NCBI GenBank assembly: GCA_964439135.1
Contig: CAYTNN010000022.1
Span: 1-32,013, forward strand
Direction: 5' to 3'
Origin: JAFGPJ01 sp964439135
Lineage (GTDB): Bacteria; Planctomycetota; Phycisphaerae; Sedimentisphaerales; Anaerobacaceae
DNA length: 32,013 nucleotides
Made by a program: the position numbers and the translations under genes. The first letter of the stretch is position 1, and each line of letters begins with the position of its first letter. Below are positions 22,732 through 31,303 of this stretch, one piece after another. The notes under the pieces are model-generated. The model was not told the DNA's origin. It made no database searches and saw only the letters and a list, made by a program, of their open reading frames with translations.

Positions 22732-25281
22732 ATGAGAACGCCGGGAACAAGTTGGTTTTGGACTGCCGCCATTATTTTGGTTAGTGCTGCAGTCTGTTTG
22801 ATTCCCAGCTCGGTAAAGGCCGACTGGTCCTACACATACCAGGAAAATTTCGACAATAATGACGCTGAAAACGAGAGCTACTTTCACTCCATTTTCTGGC
22901 CTCAAGGGGCCTTTCCTCCAATGCAGTCGTATTTGTACTTTTATGATACAGCAGATCAACGCGAACTGGGATTCGGAGACCACAATGACGATCCGGCCTA
23001 TCTGTGTTATCGCTTCCCACCCGGTTCGGAAAATTCAAGGGCTTCTATTTCTGGAGAACTACTGGTTGATGTGCGGTTTATAGACTCATCGGGCTCGGGC
23101 TATTTAGCCTACCGACTTTCTGCCGACGGCGTCAACTGGGGGGACCGAGAGGAACTGGAGCCGCCAAGCGAACGCATCCAGATAGATTCGGTCCGTGGCA
23201 GTTGTTATGTTATTTTCTTCGGCACCGACGTTCTGATAGATAATCTTGAGGTTAATTTGTACTCGTCCCCTGCCACGATTTACGTGCCGGAGGACTTTGC
23301 CACGATTCAGGATGCAATCGATTCTGCTAATAATCCCGGCGATATCGTGGAGGTTGCCCCGGGTACTTATACCGGCGACGGCAACTGGGACATCGATTTT
23401 AGAGGCAGAGCAATCACCGTTCGCAGCTCAGCCGGGCCCTACAGTACGACTATCGATTGTACAGGCTCCGAAGGTCACAGGGGATTTTACTTCCACGGCA
23501 GCGAAGGATCGGATTCTGTTCTGCGAGGCTTCACAATCCGCGGAGCTACCGTGCCGGGCTCGGATGTTCCATCGGATTTCGGGATCTGGAGGTCGAGCCC
23601 CTTAAATTCCGTCGGCGGCGGCATATACTGCGAATTCAGCAGTCCGAGTATAGTTGATTGTATCATCAAACAATGCTCCACGGAATTGGGAGGCGGGATC
23701 GGTGTAGTTAACGGTTCTCCAACCATCATGGATTGTGTAATCGAAGATTGCCGGGCCGGTGGGGTCGGACCGGCCGAATCCGGAGGACGCGGGGCCGGCA
23801 TCGCACTGATCAGAGGCTCCTACGCCACGATCCTGCACAGCCAGATAAAAAATAACTCCGGCTATTATAATAGTCTCGGGGGGGGAATATACTGCTGGCA
23901 AAGCAATACTTTCTTTGCCAATTGCGAAATTTCCAATAACACGGCACAGGGCAATGTTCAAGGCGGCGGCATATACTGCGGCGGATCTTATGCATACATC
24001 GAATTCGAGAATTGTGTCATCTCTGGCAATACTGCCGAGATTGGCGGAGGCATATACGCCGCCCCCTCGGGTGACAGCACCAGTGTGAACGTAATAATAA
24101 CGAATTGCACCATTGCTAACAACAACCTCTCAGGAGACCTGCCAGACGATTCAACGGGCGGTGGAATTCACTCGGTCAGCAGCAACATCACAATCAGAAA
24201 CAGTATCGTGTGGTATAACGATGGCGTACCCGTCATGCTGGTTAGCCCGGTATCGAGCAGCCCGGTTCTCTATTCATGTATCCAGGGCGGTTATGACGGC
24301 CAGGGCAACATCGACAGTGACCCGTTATTTGCATCATCGGACGGCAGCGATTATCACCTGCGGTCCTTCTTCGGCTACTACAATCCGTGGGGCATGTGGG
24401 TAAACGACAGCGAACATAGTCCCTGTATCGATGCCGGCGACCCCCAGGATCCGGCCAGCCCCGAGCCTCTTCCCAACGGCAAGCGTATCAACATGGGTGC
24501 ATACGGCGGGACAGCAAAGGCCAGCAAGGGCGAAGATGCCTGGGTCTTCCACGTTGATAAATACAACGGCAGCGACTCCAACTCGGGCCTGAGCAGATCC
24601 AACGCATTCGCCACTATTCAAAACGCAGTGACCAAATCTTTTAACGGCGATACAATCCTGGTCTGGCCGGGAACTTATATAGAAGATGTTGATTTAGGAA
24701 ACAGGGCAATAACACTCCAGAGCGCAGACGAAGCTGCAGTGGTAACTGCTTCCAGTGCTTACGCGTTTTCCTTTTTTTCCGGCCAGGGCCCAAATTGTGT
24801 TTTGCGGAATTTCATAATCACCGGCTGCGACAGTACCAATGGAGGAGCCATCTTCATCGAAAATGCCTCGCCCACGCTTACCAATCTGACTATAACCGAC
24901 AACCGTTTGGGTATTAGTGCTTATGGCGGCAGTCCCGACATCGTTAATTGTATCCTTTGGAATAATACGGACGGTGACTTGTACCGTTGCCGCTCTCGCT
25001 ACAGTTGCGTAGAACAACAGGAAGCCGATAATCGGAACAGAGCAAACATCAGCACGGATCCCTTGTTCGCCGATTCAGACAACGGCGATTACCATCTAAT
25101 GAGCAGATACGGCAGATATTCGCCAAGCGATAATTCATGGGTAACCGATGCGCTCACAAGCCCCTGCATCGACGCCGGCGACCACGGAACGGATCCGGGA
25201 CGTGAATTGAAACCTAATGGAAGTCAAATAAACATGGGTGCTTACGGCGGAACGCCTTTCGCGAGCCTGAGCGGCAGATAA
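22732..25281 (+). CDS. Secreted right-handed beta-helix protein with choice-of-anchor-Q segments
   Basis: 849 residues. A signal peptide covers about 1-30 (WFWTAAIILVSAAVCLIPSS). Residues about 30-180 form a beta-sandwich-like domain. The first beta-helix starts at IYVPEDFATIQDAIDSANNP (about 183), with repeated GGGIYC and NCxIxxNTA turns typical of polymorphic outer-membrane-protein and pectate-lyase-like helices, and closes with SPCIDAGDP...INMGAYGGT (about 565-595). A second, shorter helix starts at FATIQNAVTKSFNGDTILVW and closes with the same SPCIDAGD and INMGAYGGT signature, so the unit is duplicated. Such proteins are surface adhesins or polysaccharide-active; no catalytic residues are assigned. 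AAGGA precedes the ATG. A terminator lies about 110 bp past the stop. Confidence 0.85.
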   Translation: MRTPGTSWFWTAAIILVSAAVCLIPSSVKADWSYTYQENFDNNDAENESYFHSIFWPQGAFPPMQSYLYFYDTADQRELGFGDHNDDPAYLCYRFPPGSENSRASISGELLVDVRFIDSSGSGYLAYRLSADGVNWGDREELEPPSERIQIDSVRGSCYVIFFGTDVLIDNLEVNLYSSPATIYVPEDFATIQDAIDSANNPGDIVEVAPGTYTGDGNWDIDFRGRAITVRSSAGPYSTTIDCTGSEGHRGFYFHGSEGSDSVLRGFTIRGATVPGSDVPSDFGIWRSSPLNSVGGGIYCEFSSPSIVDCIIKQCSTELGGGIGVVNGSPTIMDCVIEDCRAGGVGPAESGGRGAGIALIRGSYATILHSQIKNNSGYYNSLGGGIYCWQSNTFFANCEISNNTAQGNVQGGGIYCGGSYAYIEFENCVISGNTAEIGGGIYAAPSGDSTSVNVIITNCTIANNNLSGDLPDDSTGGGIHSVSSNITIRNSIVWYNDGVPVMLVSPVSSSPVLYSCIQGGYDGQGNIDSDPLFASSDGSDYHLRSFFGYYNPWGMWVNDSEHSPCIDAGDPQDPASPEPLPNGKRINMGAYGGTAKASKGEDAWVFHVDKYNGSDSNSGLSRSNAFATIQNAVTKSFNGDTILVWPGTYIEDVDLGNRAITLQSADEAAVVTASSAYAFSFFSGQGPNCVLRNFIITGCDSTNGGAIFIENASPTLTNLTITDNRLGISAYGGSPDIVNCILWNNTDGDLYRCRSRYSCVEQQEADNRNRANISTDPLFADSDNGDYHLMSRYGRYSPSDNSWVTDALTSPCIDAGDHGTDPGRELKPNGSQINMGAYGGTPFASLSGR

Positions 25282-25388
25282 ACAACGGCAATCAGTAGAA
25301 ACAGGGCCGGTCACTTATTCCTGTTAAAAAAAATCGCTGGAAATCACGCCGGCAAGATTGCGATAGTTCGCATAAACTCAGTGAATAG

Positions 25389-25427
25389 CACCATTTGAGG
25401 CATTTTGCCCTCCGGTGGTTTTTTTTT
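25389..25427 (+). terminator. Rho-independent terminator of the beta-helix gene
   Basis: CACC (25389-25392) pairs with GGTG (25414-25417), and GAGGC pairs with GCC(C)TC inside, with one bulged base. Nine Ts follow at 25419-25427. It lies 108 bp past the stop codon. Confidence 0.7.
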
Positions 25428-25448
25428 CGTGCCCGGCAAAATAAGTGG

Positions 25449-25477
25449 TTGACACAAAATTTCAGGTCGTGTATAAT
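25449..25477 (+). promoter_or_regulatory. Perfect-consensus sigma-70 promoter of the pseudopilin gene
   Basis: TTGACA (25449-25454), exactly 17 nt, TATAAT (25472-25477). It sits just past the terminator of the previous gene and about 90-100 bp before the pseudopilin start. All twelve bases match consensus, which is unusual and predicts strong constitutive housekeeping transcription. Confidence 0.8.
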
Positions 25478-25573
25478 CGGTAGCGTAGGTTATGTGCGCC
25501 ATTAGAGCGCAATGATTTGGTCTGGACACGATCGGAGGATACGAAAATTCGCGTCCGAAGCAGACAAACGAAG

Positions 25574-26443
25574 GTGGATGATGAAAAAAGAGGGTTCACG
25601 TTAATCGAACTTCTTGTGGTTATCTCTATCATCTCCCTCCTGATGGCTATTTTGGTTCCGTCACTTCGTAAAGTGCGGCAGCAGGCCCGCGCCGTAGTTG
25701 CCGCCCAAAACCAGAAGGAAATCGTATCCGCCACAACCATCTTCGCGTCGGACAACAACGAAAGATTCCCCGAATCGGTTGCAACCGTAGGAACTGCTAA
25801 CACCTGGAACTGGTCGGACCCAACCAAGCTTACCGGCAACAAGCACCGCAGCCCCGGTATTCACCGGGCCATGAGCGAATACCTCAAGAGCTACATACCC
25901 GACGCCCGCACAATGTACTGCCCCAACGCACCGCAGAGATACAAGTATCTGCAGCAGGCATGGGACGCAGGCGACGATTGGGACTATCCCGAAGACGACA
26001 CCTTCTCAAGAGATCCGGTCGGCGGGACATATTGTTTCTACTGGAACTACACGGGATATGTCGGCGGACGCAAGGTCGTCTTCAAAGGGCCGCAGGGACC
26101 GGCGAGCGGCGGAAGAAAATTCAGCAAGCTGATCGTATCGGATTATTTCGGCTACGACCACTGGAGAAGCCCCTGGTCTCACGGGAGCTGCGAACAGTTC
26201 GAGGGAGCGGAGATTAATCCGGAAACATGGCTTCTCTCGGCCTACTGGTTCCGCGAAGGTGACATTGAAAATCCACCGGATATCGAGCTGCGGGCCGGAT
26301 ACACCGACGGGCACGTCGAAACATATTCGCCCTCGGACACCGTTCCAATGAAGGTTTCCGACAGAGCCGACGGCACTACCCCATACCCGGACGGCTACGG
26401 CTCTTACGGCATATTCTTCCTGCCCAGAAACGCACTACAATAA
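25574..26443 (+). CDS. Type II secretion-type pseudopilin, Planctomycetota prepilin-like protein
   Basis: About 290 residues. KRG|FTLIELLVVISIISLLMA is a class III prepilin signal: cleavage after Gly, Phe at +1, Glu at +5. The rest is a globular domain with aromatic patches (WNYTGYVGG) and ends with YTDGHVETYSPSD, the DGHVE motif common near the end of Planctomycetota prepilin-like proteins. The start is uncertain. In-frame choices are GTG at 25574 or TTG at 25517, neither with a good site. The expected ATG-AAA-AAA start (25581-25589, behind GAAGG with 6-nt spacing) is out of frame by one base: A6 where A7 would restore MKKRGFTLIEL. This may be a sequencing indel, slippage or a true mutation. 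A perfect sigma-70 promoter lies upstream. Confidence 0.8.
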   Translation: MDDEKRGFTLIELLVVISIISLLMAILVPSLRKVRQQARAVVAAQNQKEIVSATTIFASDNNERFPESVATVGTANTWNWSDPTKLTGNKHRSPGIHRAMSEYLKSYIPDARTMYCPNAPQRYKYLQQAWDAGDDWDYPEDDTFSRDPVGGTYCFYWNYTGYVGGRKVVFKGPQGPASGGRKFSKLIVSDYFGYDHWRSPWSHGSCEQFEGAEINPETWLLSAYWFREGDIENPPDIELRAGYTDGHVETYSPSDTVPMKVSDRADGTTPYPDGYGSYGIFFLPRNALQ

Positions 26444-26469
26444 TTTGCCGATCGCCGAATTCCGGTTGA
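26443..26469 (+). repeat. Dispersed GCCGATCGCCGAATTCC repeat, short copy 3
   Basis: ATTTGCCGATCGCCGAATTCC and a few more bases match the start of 15695-15759. It begins at the stop codon of the pseudopilin gene and stops about 100 bp before the LRR gene. Confidence 0.65.
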
Positions 26470-26566
26470 AGATTTTCCGCACAGAAGCTGATTTGTGTTT
26501 ACTTTTAACCGATATATCATAAAAGCATTGATTATCGCATTTAAAATTCGGGAAGGGGAAACTAAG

Positions 26567-28378
26567 ATGAAAAAGAGCATATATTCGATCTTCATTTTTT
26601 CAATAGCAATCTCATGCGTTGTACAGGCGGAAGAACCTGTCTCTTTTATCGACCCAAACCTCAAGGCCTGTGTGGAAGTACATTTGGGGATAACCGATCC
26701 CACACCAACAGAGATGCTCAGCTTAACCGAGTTCGATTGCAGCGGTAGCGGTATAATAAATCTGACCGGTCTCGAAAATGCCGTCAATCTGCAAAGCCTG
26801 GATTTGTCGGACAATAAAATCAGCGATATTTCACCATTGTCGGAATTGACAAGCCTGACAATACTTAATCTTGGTTATAATCAGATTAGTGACATTTCCC
26901 CATTGGTGACATTAACAAATCTGACGGAACTGAAGATGTTCATCAATCAGATTACAGACATATCGGCAATCGCCGGACTAACAAATCTGACGAACCTGCA
27001 AGCGAGCGACAACCAGATCAGCGATATTTCGCCCCTGTCGGGATTGACGAATCTGGAAATACTTTCTTTAGGACAGAATCAGATAAGTGACATCTCTCCT
27101 TTGGCGGGATTAACGAACTTGACAGAATTGTGGGCAAACAGCAATCAGATTACAGATATCTCCGTAGTCGCCGGATTGACAAATCTGACAAAACTGGCAC
27201 TTCATAACAATCAGATCAATGATATTTCTGCAGTATCATCACTTACGAATCTGAAACAACTTCACCTGAACAACAATCAAATTAGTGACATTTCCTTCGT
27301 TTCAGGATTGACGAATCTGATGACAATCGGCCTGAGCAGTAATCTTATCAGTGACATCTCGCCGGTATTGGGATTAACAAATCTCCAATTGCTCAACATG
27401 GCCGATAACCAGATCGTCGACATCTCAGCCGTTTCGGCCCTGACGAATCTAATGTGGCTCTATCTGGACAGAAATCAGATCAGCGACATCACGCCTATAT
27501 CGGCACTGACGAATTTAACATTGCTGTGGCTGTACGAAAACCAGATTACAGATATTTCCGCAGTCGGAACATTAAGGAATTTAACATCGCTGTGGCTGCA
27601 CGACAACCAAATTACAGACATTTCACCAGTTGGGACATTGACGAATTTATCAACATCGCTCAATATGAGCGATAATCAGATCAACGACATCACGGCGATA
27701 TCAGCATTGAAGTATCTCAGGCGGCTCTACCTGGACAACAATCAGATCAGCAACATTTCTACCCTGTCAGAACTGACGCTTTTGATGGAGCTGAGCCTCG
27801 AAAGCAACCATATCACAGACATCTCTGCATTGTCTGGATTGACGGATCTAACGTCATTACATCTGGGTAACAATCATATTATATATATCTCTCCATTAGC
27901 GGCATTAACTAATCTGACAGACCTGCAGATTAAAAACAACCATGTCAAAGATATTCTTGCATTATTGGGGCTTAATAACCTTACATTGCTGGACCTGCAA
28001 GGCAATCTGATAATTGATATCTCTGCGGTATCGGAATTGACAACTCTAACATCTTTGTACATGGGCGATAATTTGATTAGCGACATCTTCGGGCTATCGG
28101 GACTGACTAATTTAAAAGAACTACAGTTGAACGCGAATTATATCAGAGATATTTCCGCGTTGTCGAATTTAAGCACTGTTGAATTCCTCTGCCTGCAAGA
28201 TAACAATATAAGTGATATATCTTCTTTGGCTGAACTAAAGAATCTAATTGTGTTGGAATTGGATGAAAACAATCTGAACGAGGCTTCGTACTGTGAACAT
28301 TTGCTGATAATCATAATGAATAATCCGGCGGCTGAAATAATTTACGATACATGTCCTTACAATTGCACAACAGAATAA
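26567..28378 (+). CDS. Secreted leucine-rich-repeat protein, internalin/SDS22-like
   Basis: 603 residues. The start is the ATG at 26567, after AAGGGG; the longer frame from 26495 has no site and would bury the signal peptide. The signal peptide (MKKSIYSIFIFSIAISCVVQ) ends near VQAEE. About 22 near-identical 22-residue repeats (LTNLTxLxLxxNQISDISPL) then run from about residue 60 to 570. One unit (near residue 370) carries a one-residue insertion. The C-terminal cap NEASYCEHLL...YDTCPYNCTTE holds three Cys, likely disulfide-bonded. There is no LPXTG or membrane anchor. Such horseshoes bind proteins or glycans; a surface-recognition role is inferred. The repeats are regular at the amino-acid level but varied in DNA, so the array is old. 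Confidence 0.9.
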   Translation: MKKSIYSIFIFSIAISCVVQAEEPVSFIDPNLKACVEVHLGITDPTPTEMLSLTEFDCSGSGIINLTGLENAVNLQSLDLSDNKISDISPLSELTSLTILNLGYNQISDISPLVTLTNLTELKMFINQITDISAIAGLTNLTNLQASDNQISDISPLSGLTNLEILSLGQNQISDISPLAGLTNLTELWANSNQITDISVVAGLTNLTKLALHNNQINDISAVSSLTNLKQLHLNNNQISDISFVSGLTNLMTIGLSSNLISDISPVLGLTNLQLLNMADNQIVDISAVSALTNLMWLYLDRNQISDITPISALTNLTLLWLYENQITDISAVGTLRNLTSLWLHDNQITDISPVGTLTNLSTSLNMSDNQINDITAISALKYLRRLYLDNNQISNISTLSELTLLMELSLESNHITDISALSGLTDLTSLHLGNNHIIYISPLAALTNLTDLQIKNNHVKDILALLGLNNLTLLDLQGNLIIDISAVSELTTLTSLYMGDNLISDIFGLSGLTNLKELQLNANYIRDISALSNLSTVEFLCLQDNNISDISSLAELKNLIVLELDENNLNEASYCEHLLIIIMNNPAAEIIYDTCPYNCTTE

Positions 28379-28648
28379 TTGCCTGTCCGAAGTTTTTCCT
28401 TCTGTTCAAACTCATCGATAAATGTACACCATATGGGGAAGGCGGACAACTTTATTTAGCCACCTTTAATTATACCAGACAGGCCAAGGCAATCAGAACA
28501 ATTAATACTTGACACCTTATTGATTCCCAACAAAATGAAAAGAAATAGGTATGGTGTCCCCAGATTATTGCGAGTTAAAATAGTAAATCGTAAATTGAAA
28601 ATAGAAAATTTCAAAGGTGGCTGTCTTTAGTTTTCCAAGTTTTCTCCA
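28379..28648. other. Intergenic stretch with degenerate dispersed repeats
   Basis: No gene was found. A loose inverted repeat links the LRR gene's 3' end (TTGCCTGTC, 28379-28387) with GACAGGCCAAGGCAA (about 28479-28493). GGTGTCCCC near 28553 and GGTGGCTGTCTTTAGTTTTC near 28616 resemble the GGGACAG family. AATAGTAAATCGTAAATTG near 28580 matches the block at 1780-1798. Confidence 0.5.
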
Positions 28649-28858
28649 CTAGTTTTCTCTATTTTTCTCCGGTTGTATGACCGTTTTCGCATATTCAGCA
28701 CACCAGGACTCGCCGCTGTCTGGCCATTTTTTTGTTTGTATTCCCATCGCCCTTAGAGGGCCGCCCACTATATCTCTCATGCCGCAAGCTCCTGTTGTTC
28801 CTTCCTGAGGTAGAAAGTATGGACAGGTTTTGCACTCCTCACGGTTTTCGGTACCCAT
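28649..28858 (-). CDS. Small Cys-rich protein, possible metal-binding, function unknown
   Basis: 69 residues. CKTCPYF (about 9-15), GACG (about 23-26) and WCAEY (about 52-56) place a CxxC and two later single Cys, with WPDSGESWCAEY close to the common WP-x-x-x-x-x-WC-x-E pattern of small phage- and mobile-DNA-linked zinc or iron-sulfur proteins. A GAGGTG site lies about 6 nt before the ATG at 28858. It is the last of four minus-strand genes. Its stop TAG lies in an AAAACTAG sequence that also occurs in copies of the dispersed repeat. A 4-Cys metal site is inferred. Confidence 0.65.
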   Translation of the reverse strand: MGTENREECKTCPYFLPQEGTTGACGMRDIVGGPLRAMGIQTKKWPDSGESWCAEYAKTVIQPEKNREN

Positions 28859-28886
28859 AGTTCACCTCACTTTCCGCTTTGACTGT

Positions 28887-28948
28887 ATTAGGGACAGTCA
28901 AGGTTTTCTGTGTACTGTCCCCAGCAATTAATAACTGTCTCTTCTTTT
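28887..28948 (-). repeat. Dispersed GGGACAG repeat, copy B
   Basis: ATTAGGGACAGTCAAGG, then TGTACTGTCCCCAGC and AATTAATAACTGTC, aligned with 30303-30370 over its whole length. Its two ends carry the inverted GGGACAG / CTGTC motifs. Confidence 0.75.
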
Positions 28949-28987
28949 CCATTTTACCTTTTAACTTTTGACTTGTTTTACCTGTTC

Positions 28988-29022
28988 GTGGCTGTCCCTA
29001 GTTTTACTCGTCCCTAGTTTTT
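28988..29022 (-). repeat. Dispersed GGGACAG repeat, partial copy C
   Basis: GTGGCTGTCCCTAGTTTTA followed by a second GTCCCTAGTTTTTC. It equals one end of the family, duplicated. It overlaps the 3' end of the 29014-29337 gene and supplies its TAG. Confidence 0.7.
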
Positions 29023-29337
29023 CTCTTTCAACGCTTTAAGATCTCCTGAGCCCAGCGGTGGATTATCAAAGTCGGCGGAGTACACCTGTAGTACATCCTG
29101 TACCTCCCGTAGTGATCGTTTTAAGAGTTTGCCATCTTCCGACACTTCCCATCCGCATATCGCATCGCATTTCGTAGATCCTTCCCGCACATACACGCCA
29201 GCAAAGGCGCCCTTTTTTCCTTTTTCGCTGGCCTTTTTTTCTGCTTCGCGAATAGCTTCGTTCTCATCTTTAACATCGTCCAGAAAATAAGTCCGGCGAA
29301 TACCTTGAACGCAACCTATGAACAAGCGGAATTCCAT
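29014..29337 (-). CDS. Small protein of unknown function
   Basis: 107 residues. The frame is open to 29553, but GAGG with 8-nt spacing precedes the ATG at 29337, and the longer part overlaps the 3' end of the next gene, so I take 29337. The sequence begins MEFRLFIGCVQGIRRTYFLD, has a charged helix (DENEAIREAEKKASEKGKKG), then a short beta-like part with two Cys (TKCDAICGWEV), then a charged end. No signal peptide or membrane helix is seen, and no family is recognised. The last codons AAA-GAG-AAA-AAC-TAG run into a dispersed repeat, which provides the stop, so the original C-terminus may have been different. Confidence 0.55.
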   Translation of the reverse strand: MEFRLFIGCVQGIRRTYFLDDVKDENEAIREAEKKASEKGKKGAFAGVYVREGSTKCDAICGWEVSEDGKLLKRSLREVQDVLQVYSADFDNPPLGSGDLKALKEKN

Positions 29338-29510
29338 AATCATATCCTCATAACATAATAACATAATAGGAACCCTTAGGGGCCATGTTATATTATAACT
29401 TAAGGTCCGATCCCTTTGCTCCCTCAGTATTTTTTCGACTTTCACTATAAATTTGTCGGCACATAATTCAGGGCATATGCAGGCAGGCCCATTGTATGTC
29501 CTTCCAATTC

Positions 29511-30293
29511 TCACTTCTCCGGACCTTCCGTTTGCCGCAGTTTTGATCTCCACTTGGTCACTTCGTCGGGCTTATCCCAAGACTCGTAGAGGTCAACAAG
29601 CATATTCAGCACATCAATCGTTAAGGGGTCGTCCTCGCTGCATGTGGTCTCGCATCCTTCTAATGCCTGAGTTAGAAGCTTCTCCGCCAACTCGTAATGG
29701 GCATGTTGCATGTACAGTAGTCCCAATCCGAAGATTGACGCCAAATTGCCAGGATCATCGGCACCCATTGCCCCCGGTTCGTCCTCTCTGACAACCCATG
29801 CCCACCAAAGAAGGTCTTCTGCTTCTTGAGAGTGTTGTTGTTTTAGAAGGGACAGACCGAAATCGGTGATGGTCTCCCGTGTATAGGGATGGTCTTCCCC
29901 GGCATGTGATTGTGCCTGTAATGCTTCCCAGGAAGATACCCCCTCGTCCAGCAGACGCTGCACATCAAACTTTTCAACACTCATTTCTTGTTCGATTGCT
30001 GTGTTCACAGCTGCATACACGATTCCGTCATGGCTGCCATGATCCGGAACTCCGTACAGAGGACCTATCTTAATTACCGTCCACCTCTCTGCCTCTTCTC
30101 CGCTTCTGGTCCCAAGAGACTTATACTGTGTGACCGTCACATAGCGACCTATACGCCTCAGTGGTATCCATAGCCGTGAGACCACCTTTCTAAACAGCAG
30201 CAAATCCACAAATCGCTGCACCAACCAGGACAACCAATGCTGCCCCAGGTAGTCTTGTCGATTAGCAGCGGTATATTGTTCAAGGTCTAACAT
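29511..30293 (-). CDS. TPR-like protein, function unknown
   Basis: 260 residues. I choose the ATG at 30293; the frame is open to a GTG at 30315-30317, but that lies inside a dispersed repeat and has no ribosome-binding site. The first 125 residues (LRRIGRYVTVTQYKSLGTRS and on) look like a separate small domain. About 140-250 reads as helical pairs of tetratricopeptide type: ITDFGLSLLKQQHSQEAEDL, LASIFGLGLLYMQHAHYELA, then LLTQALEGCET and LNMLVDLYESWDKPDEVTKW. No signal peptide is seen. It lies between the secreted protease and the small proteins on the same strand, with repeat DNA at the protease side, so the operon is uncertain. A scaffold role is only a guess. Confidence 0.7.
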   Translation of the reverse strand: MLDLEQYTAANRQDYLGQHWLSWLVQRFVDLLLFRKVVSRLWIPLRRIGRYVTVTQYKSLGTRSGEEAERWTVIKIGPLYGVPDHGSHDGIVYAAVNTAIEQEMSVEKFDVQRLLDEGVSSWEALQAQSHAGEDHPYTRETITDFGLSLLKQQHSQEAEDLLWWAWVVREDEPGAMGADDPGNLASIFGLGLLYMQHAHYELAEKLLTQALEGCETTCSEDDPLTIDVLNMLVDLYESWDKPDEVTKWRSKLRQTEGPEK

Positions 30294-30302
30294 TGTAATT
30301 TT

Positions 30303-30370
30303 ATTAGGAATAGTCACCTATTTTTGTGTACTGCCCCCAGCCATTAATAGGTAGTTGTCCTTAGTTTTTC
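30303..30370 (-). repeat. Dispersed GGGACAG repeat, copy D (most complete)
   Basis: 68 bp between the protease stop and the TPR start. The ends are imperfect inverted repeats: AGGAATAGTCACCTATT at one end and AATAGGTAGTTGTCCT at the other, with GTGTACTGCCCCCAGCC between. It therefore has the form of a small palindromic or MITE-like element. GGGGACAGTACAC-type ends are often seen next to REP-associated transposases (family knowledge from memory). Confidence 0.75.
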
Positions 30371-30372
30371 TA

Positions 30373-31278
30373 TTATTTCGATTTTTTCTTTGCAAAGAAA
30401 AGTTCAATTGTTTCTTTGATTGTTGTTGCATCAAATACGAATCCAAGGCCAGCGTAAGAAAGAATGCTGCTTTTTTTTGTTGGGATAGGACGGATAGAAC
30501 TATAACGCGTTTCCGCAATTATACCTAAAAGATAGGGTTTAGCATGTCCCATCACAATTGTATTATTTACAATCCTCCCAATTACCGGCTTCAAAATAAC
30601 AGGACTCCCACTTGAACCTGGAATCACTCCACCATCAATAAGGAAGCCCCTGAGGATTCTTTTTTTATTGTTATACTCATCTACATATTTTTCACCGATT
30701 TGAGAGGCTATTATGCCTTGACGAACAATTGGTAAATTACTTTTATATTGTGGAACTATGTTGGGGTAACCAAGCACAAGAATTTCTTCACCAATTGTAA
30801 TATCCTCTTTAGAGAGAGTATCCTTATCTGCAAAAAGGCCATAATTAATCCATTTTTTTACCATTTTCGGTCGCTGAATTATGAGGTCTGTTATGTCAAA
30901 GACCAATACGTCTACATCTTTGTCAGGGTGTTCTTTCCAACGTTTTATCCCGTTTGAAAATGCGAGAGGTAACTCGTGTTTGACGCTAACTATCTTGTTG
31001 TCTTTGCCGGTTTCATTCAAATGACATATTATCTTTGTTGCAGTTTGCCTTTTTTTCTCATCTTGATTCAATACATGTTTATTCGTACAGAGAAAAACCT
31101 TAGTATCGTTTGCATCTATTGCTCTGGCGACCAAAAAACCTGTTCCCTGCTTTCCCCATTCGGTTTCAATACGTATAGTAGCATAAATCCAAGTATCAGC
31201 TATGGGAGATGCTATGATATTATCTCCTAAAAAGGACAAATGAAACACAACAAATATAATGATGAAGGTTTTTTTCAT
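30373..31278 (-). CDS. Secreted trypsin-like serine protease
   Basis: 301 residues. A signal peptide covers about 1-24 (TFIIIFVVFHLSFLGDNIIA). The trypsin-like peptidase domain shows H68 in CTNKHVL, the acid at D121 or D123 in KDVDVLVFD, and S225 in the GSSGSP motif (221-226), so the triad is complete. There is no PDZ domain, unlike DegP/HtrA. YPNIVPQ and the GFLIDGGVIPGSSGSPV stretch fit the trypsin_2 type. It acts outside the cytoplasm. The ATG at 31278 follows AGGTG by 7 nt. It is the first of four minus-strand genes; its stop TAA lies 3 bp before repeat copy D. The substrate is unknown. Confidence 0.85.
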   Translation of the reverse strand: MKKTFIIIFVVFHLSFLGDNIIASPIADTWIYATIRIETEWGKQGTGFLVARAIDANDTKVFLCTNKHVLNQDEKKRQTATKIICHLNETGKDNKIVSVKHELPLAFSNGIKRWKEHPDKDVDVLVFDITDLIIQRPKMVKKWINYGLFADKDTLSKEDITIGEEILVLGYPNIVPQYKSNLPIVRQGIIASQIGEKYVDEYNNKKRILRGFLIDGGVIPGSSGSPVILKPVIGRIVNNTIVMGHAKPYLLGIIAETRYSSIRPIPTKKSSILSYAGLGFVFDATTIKETIELFFAKKKSK

Positions 31279-31303
31279 TTTCTACACCTATTTTTTACTT
31301 AGA

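Noticed and set aside
26567..28378. Regular 66-bp spacing considered as a CRISPR or tandem DNA repeat
   Set aside because: The period comes from the 22-residue LRR; the DNA units differ and the whole stretch is one open frame.
28649..31278. Protease, TPR and small Cys-rich genes considered as a defence island
   Set aside because: The protease has a signal peptide and so acts outside the cell; there is no nuclease, NTPase or sensor domain, and the genes are separated by repeats.
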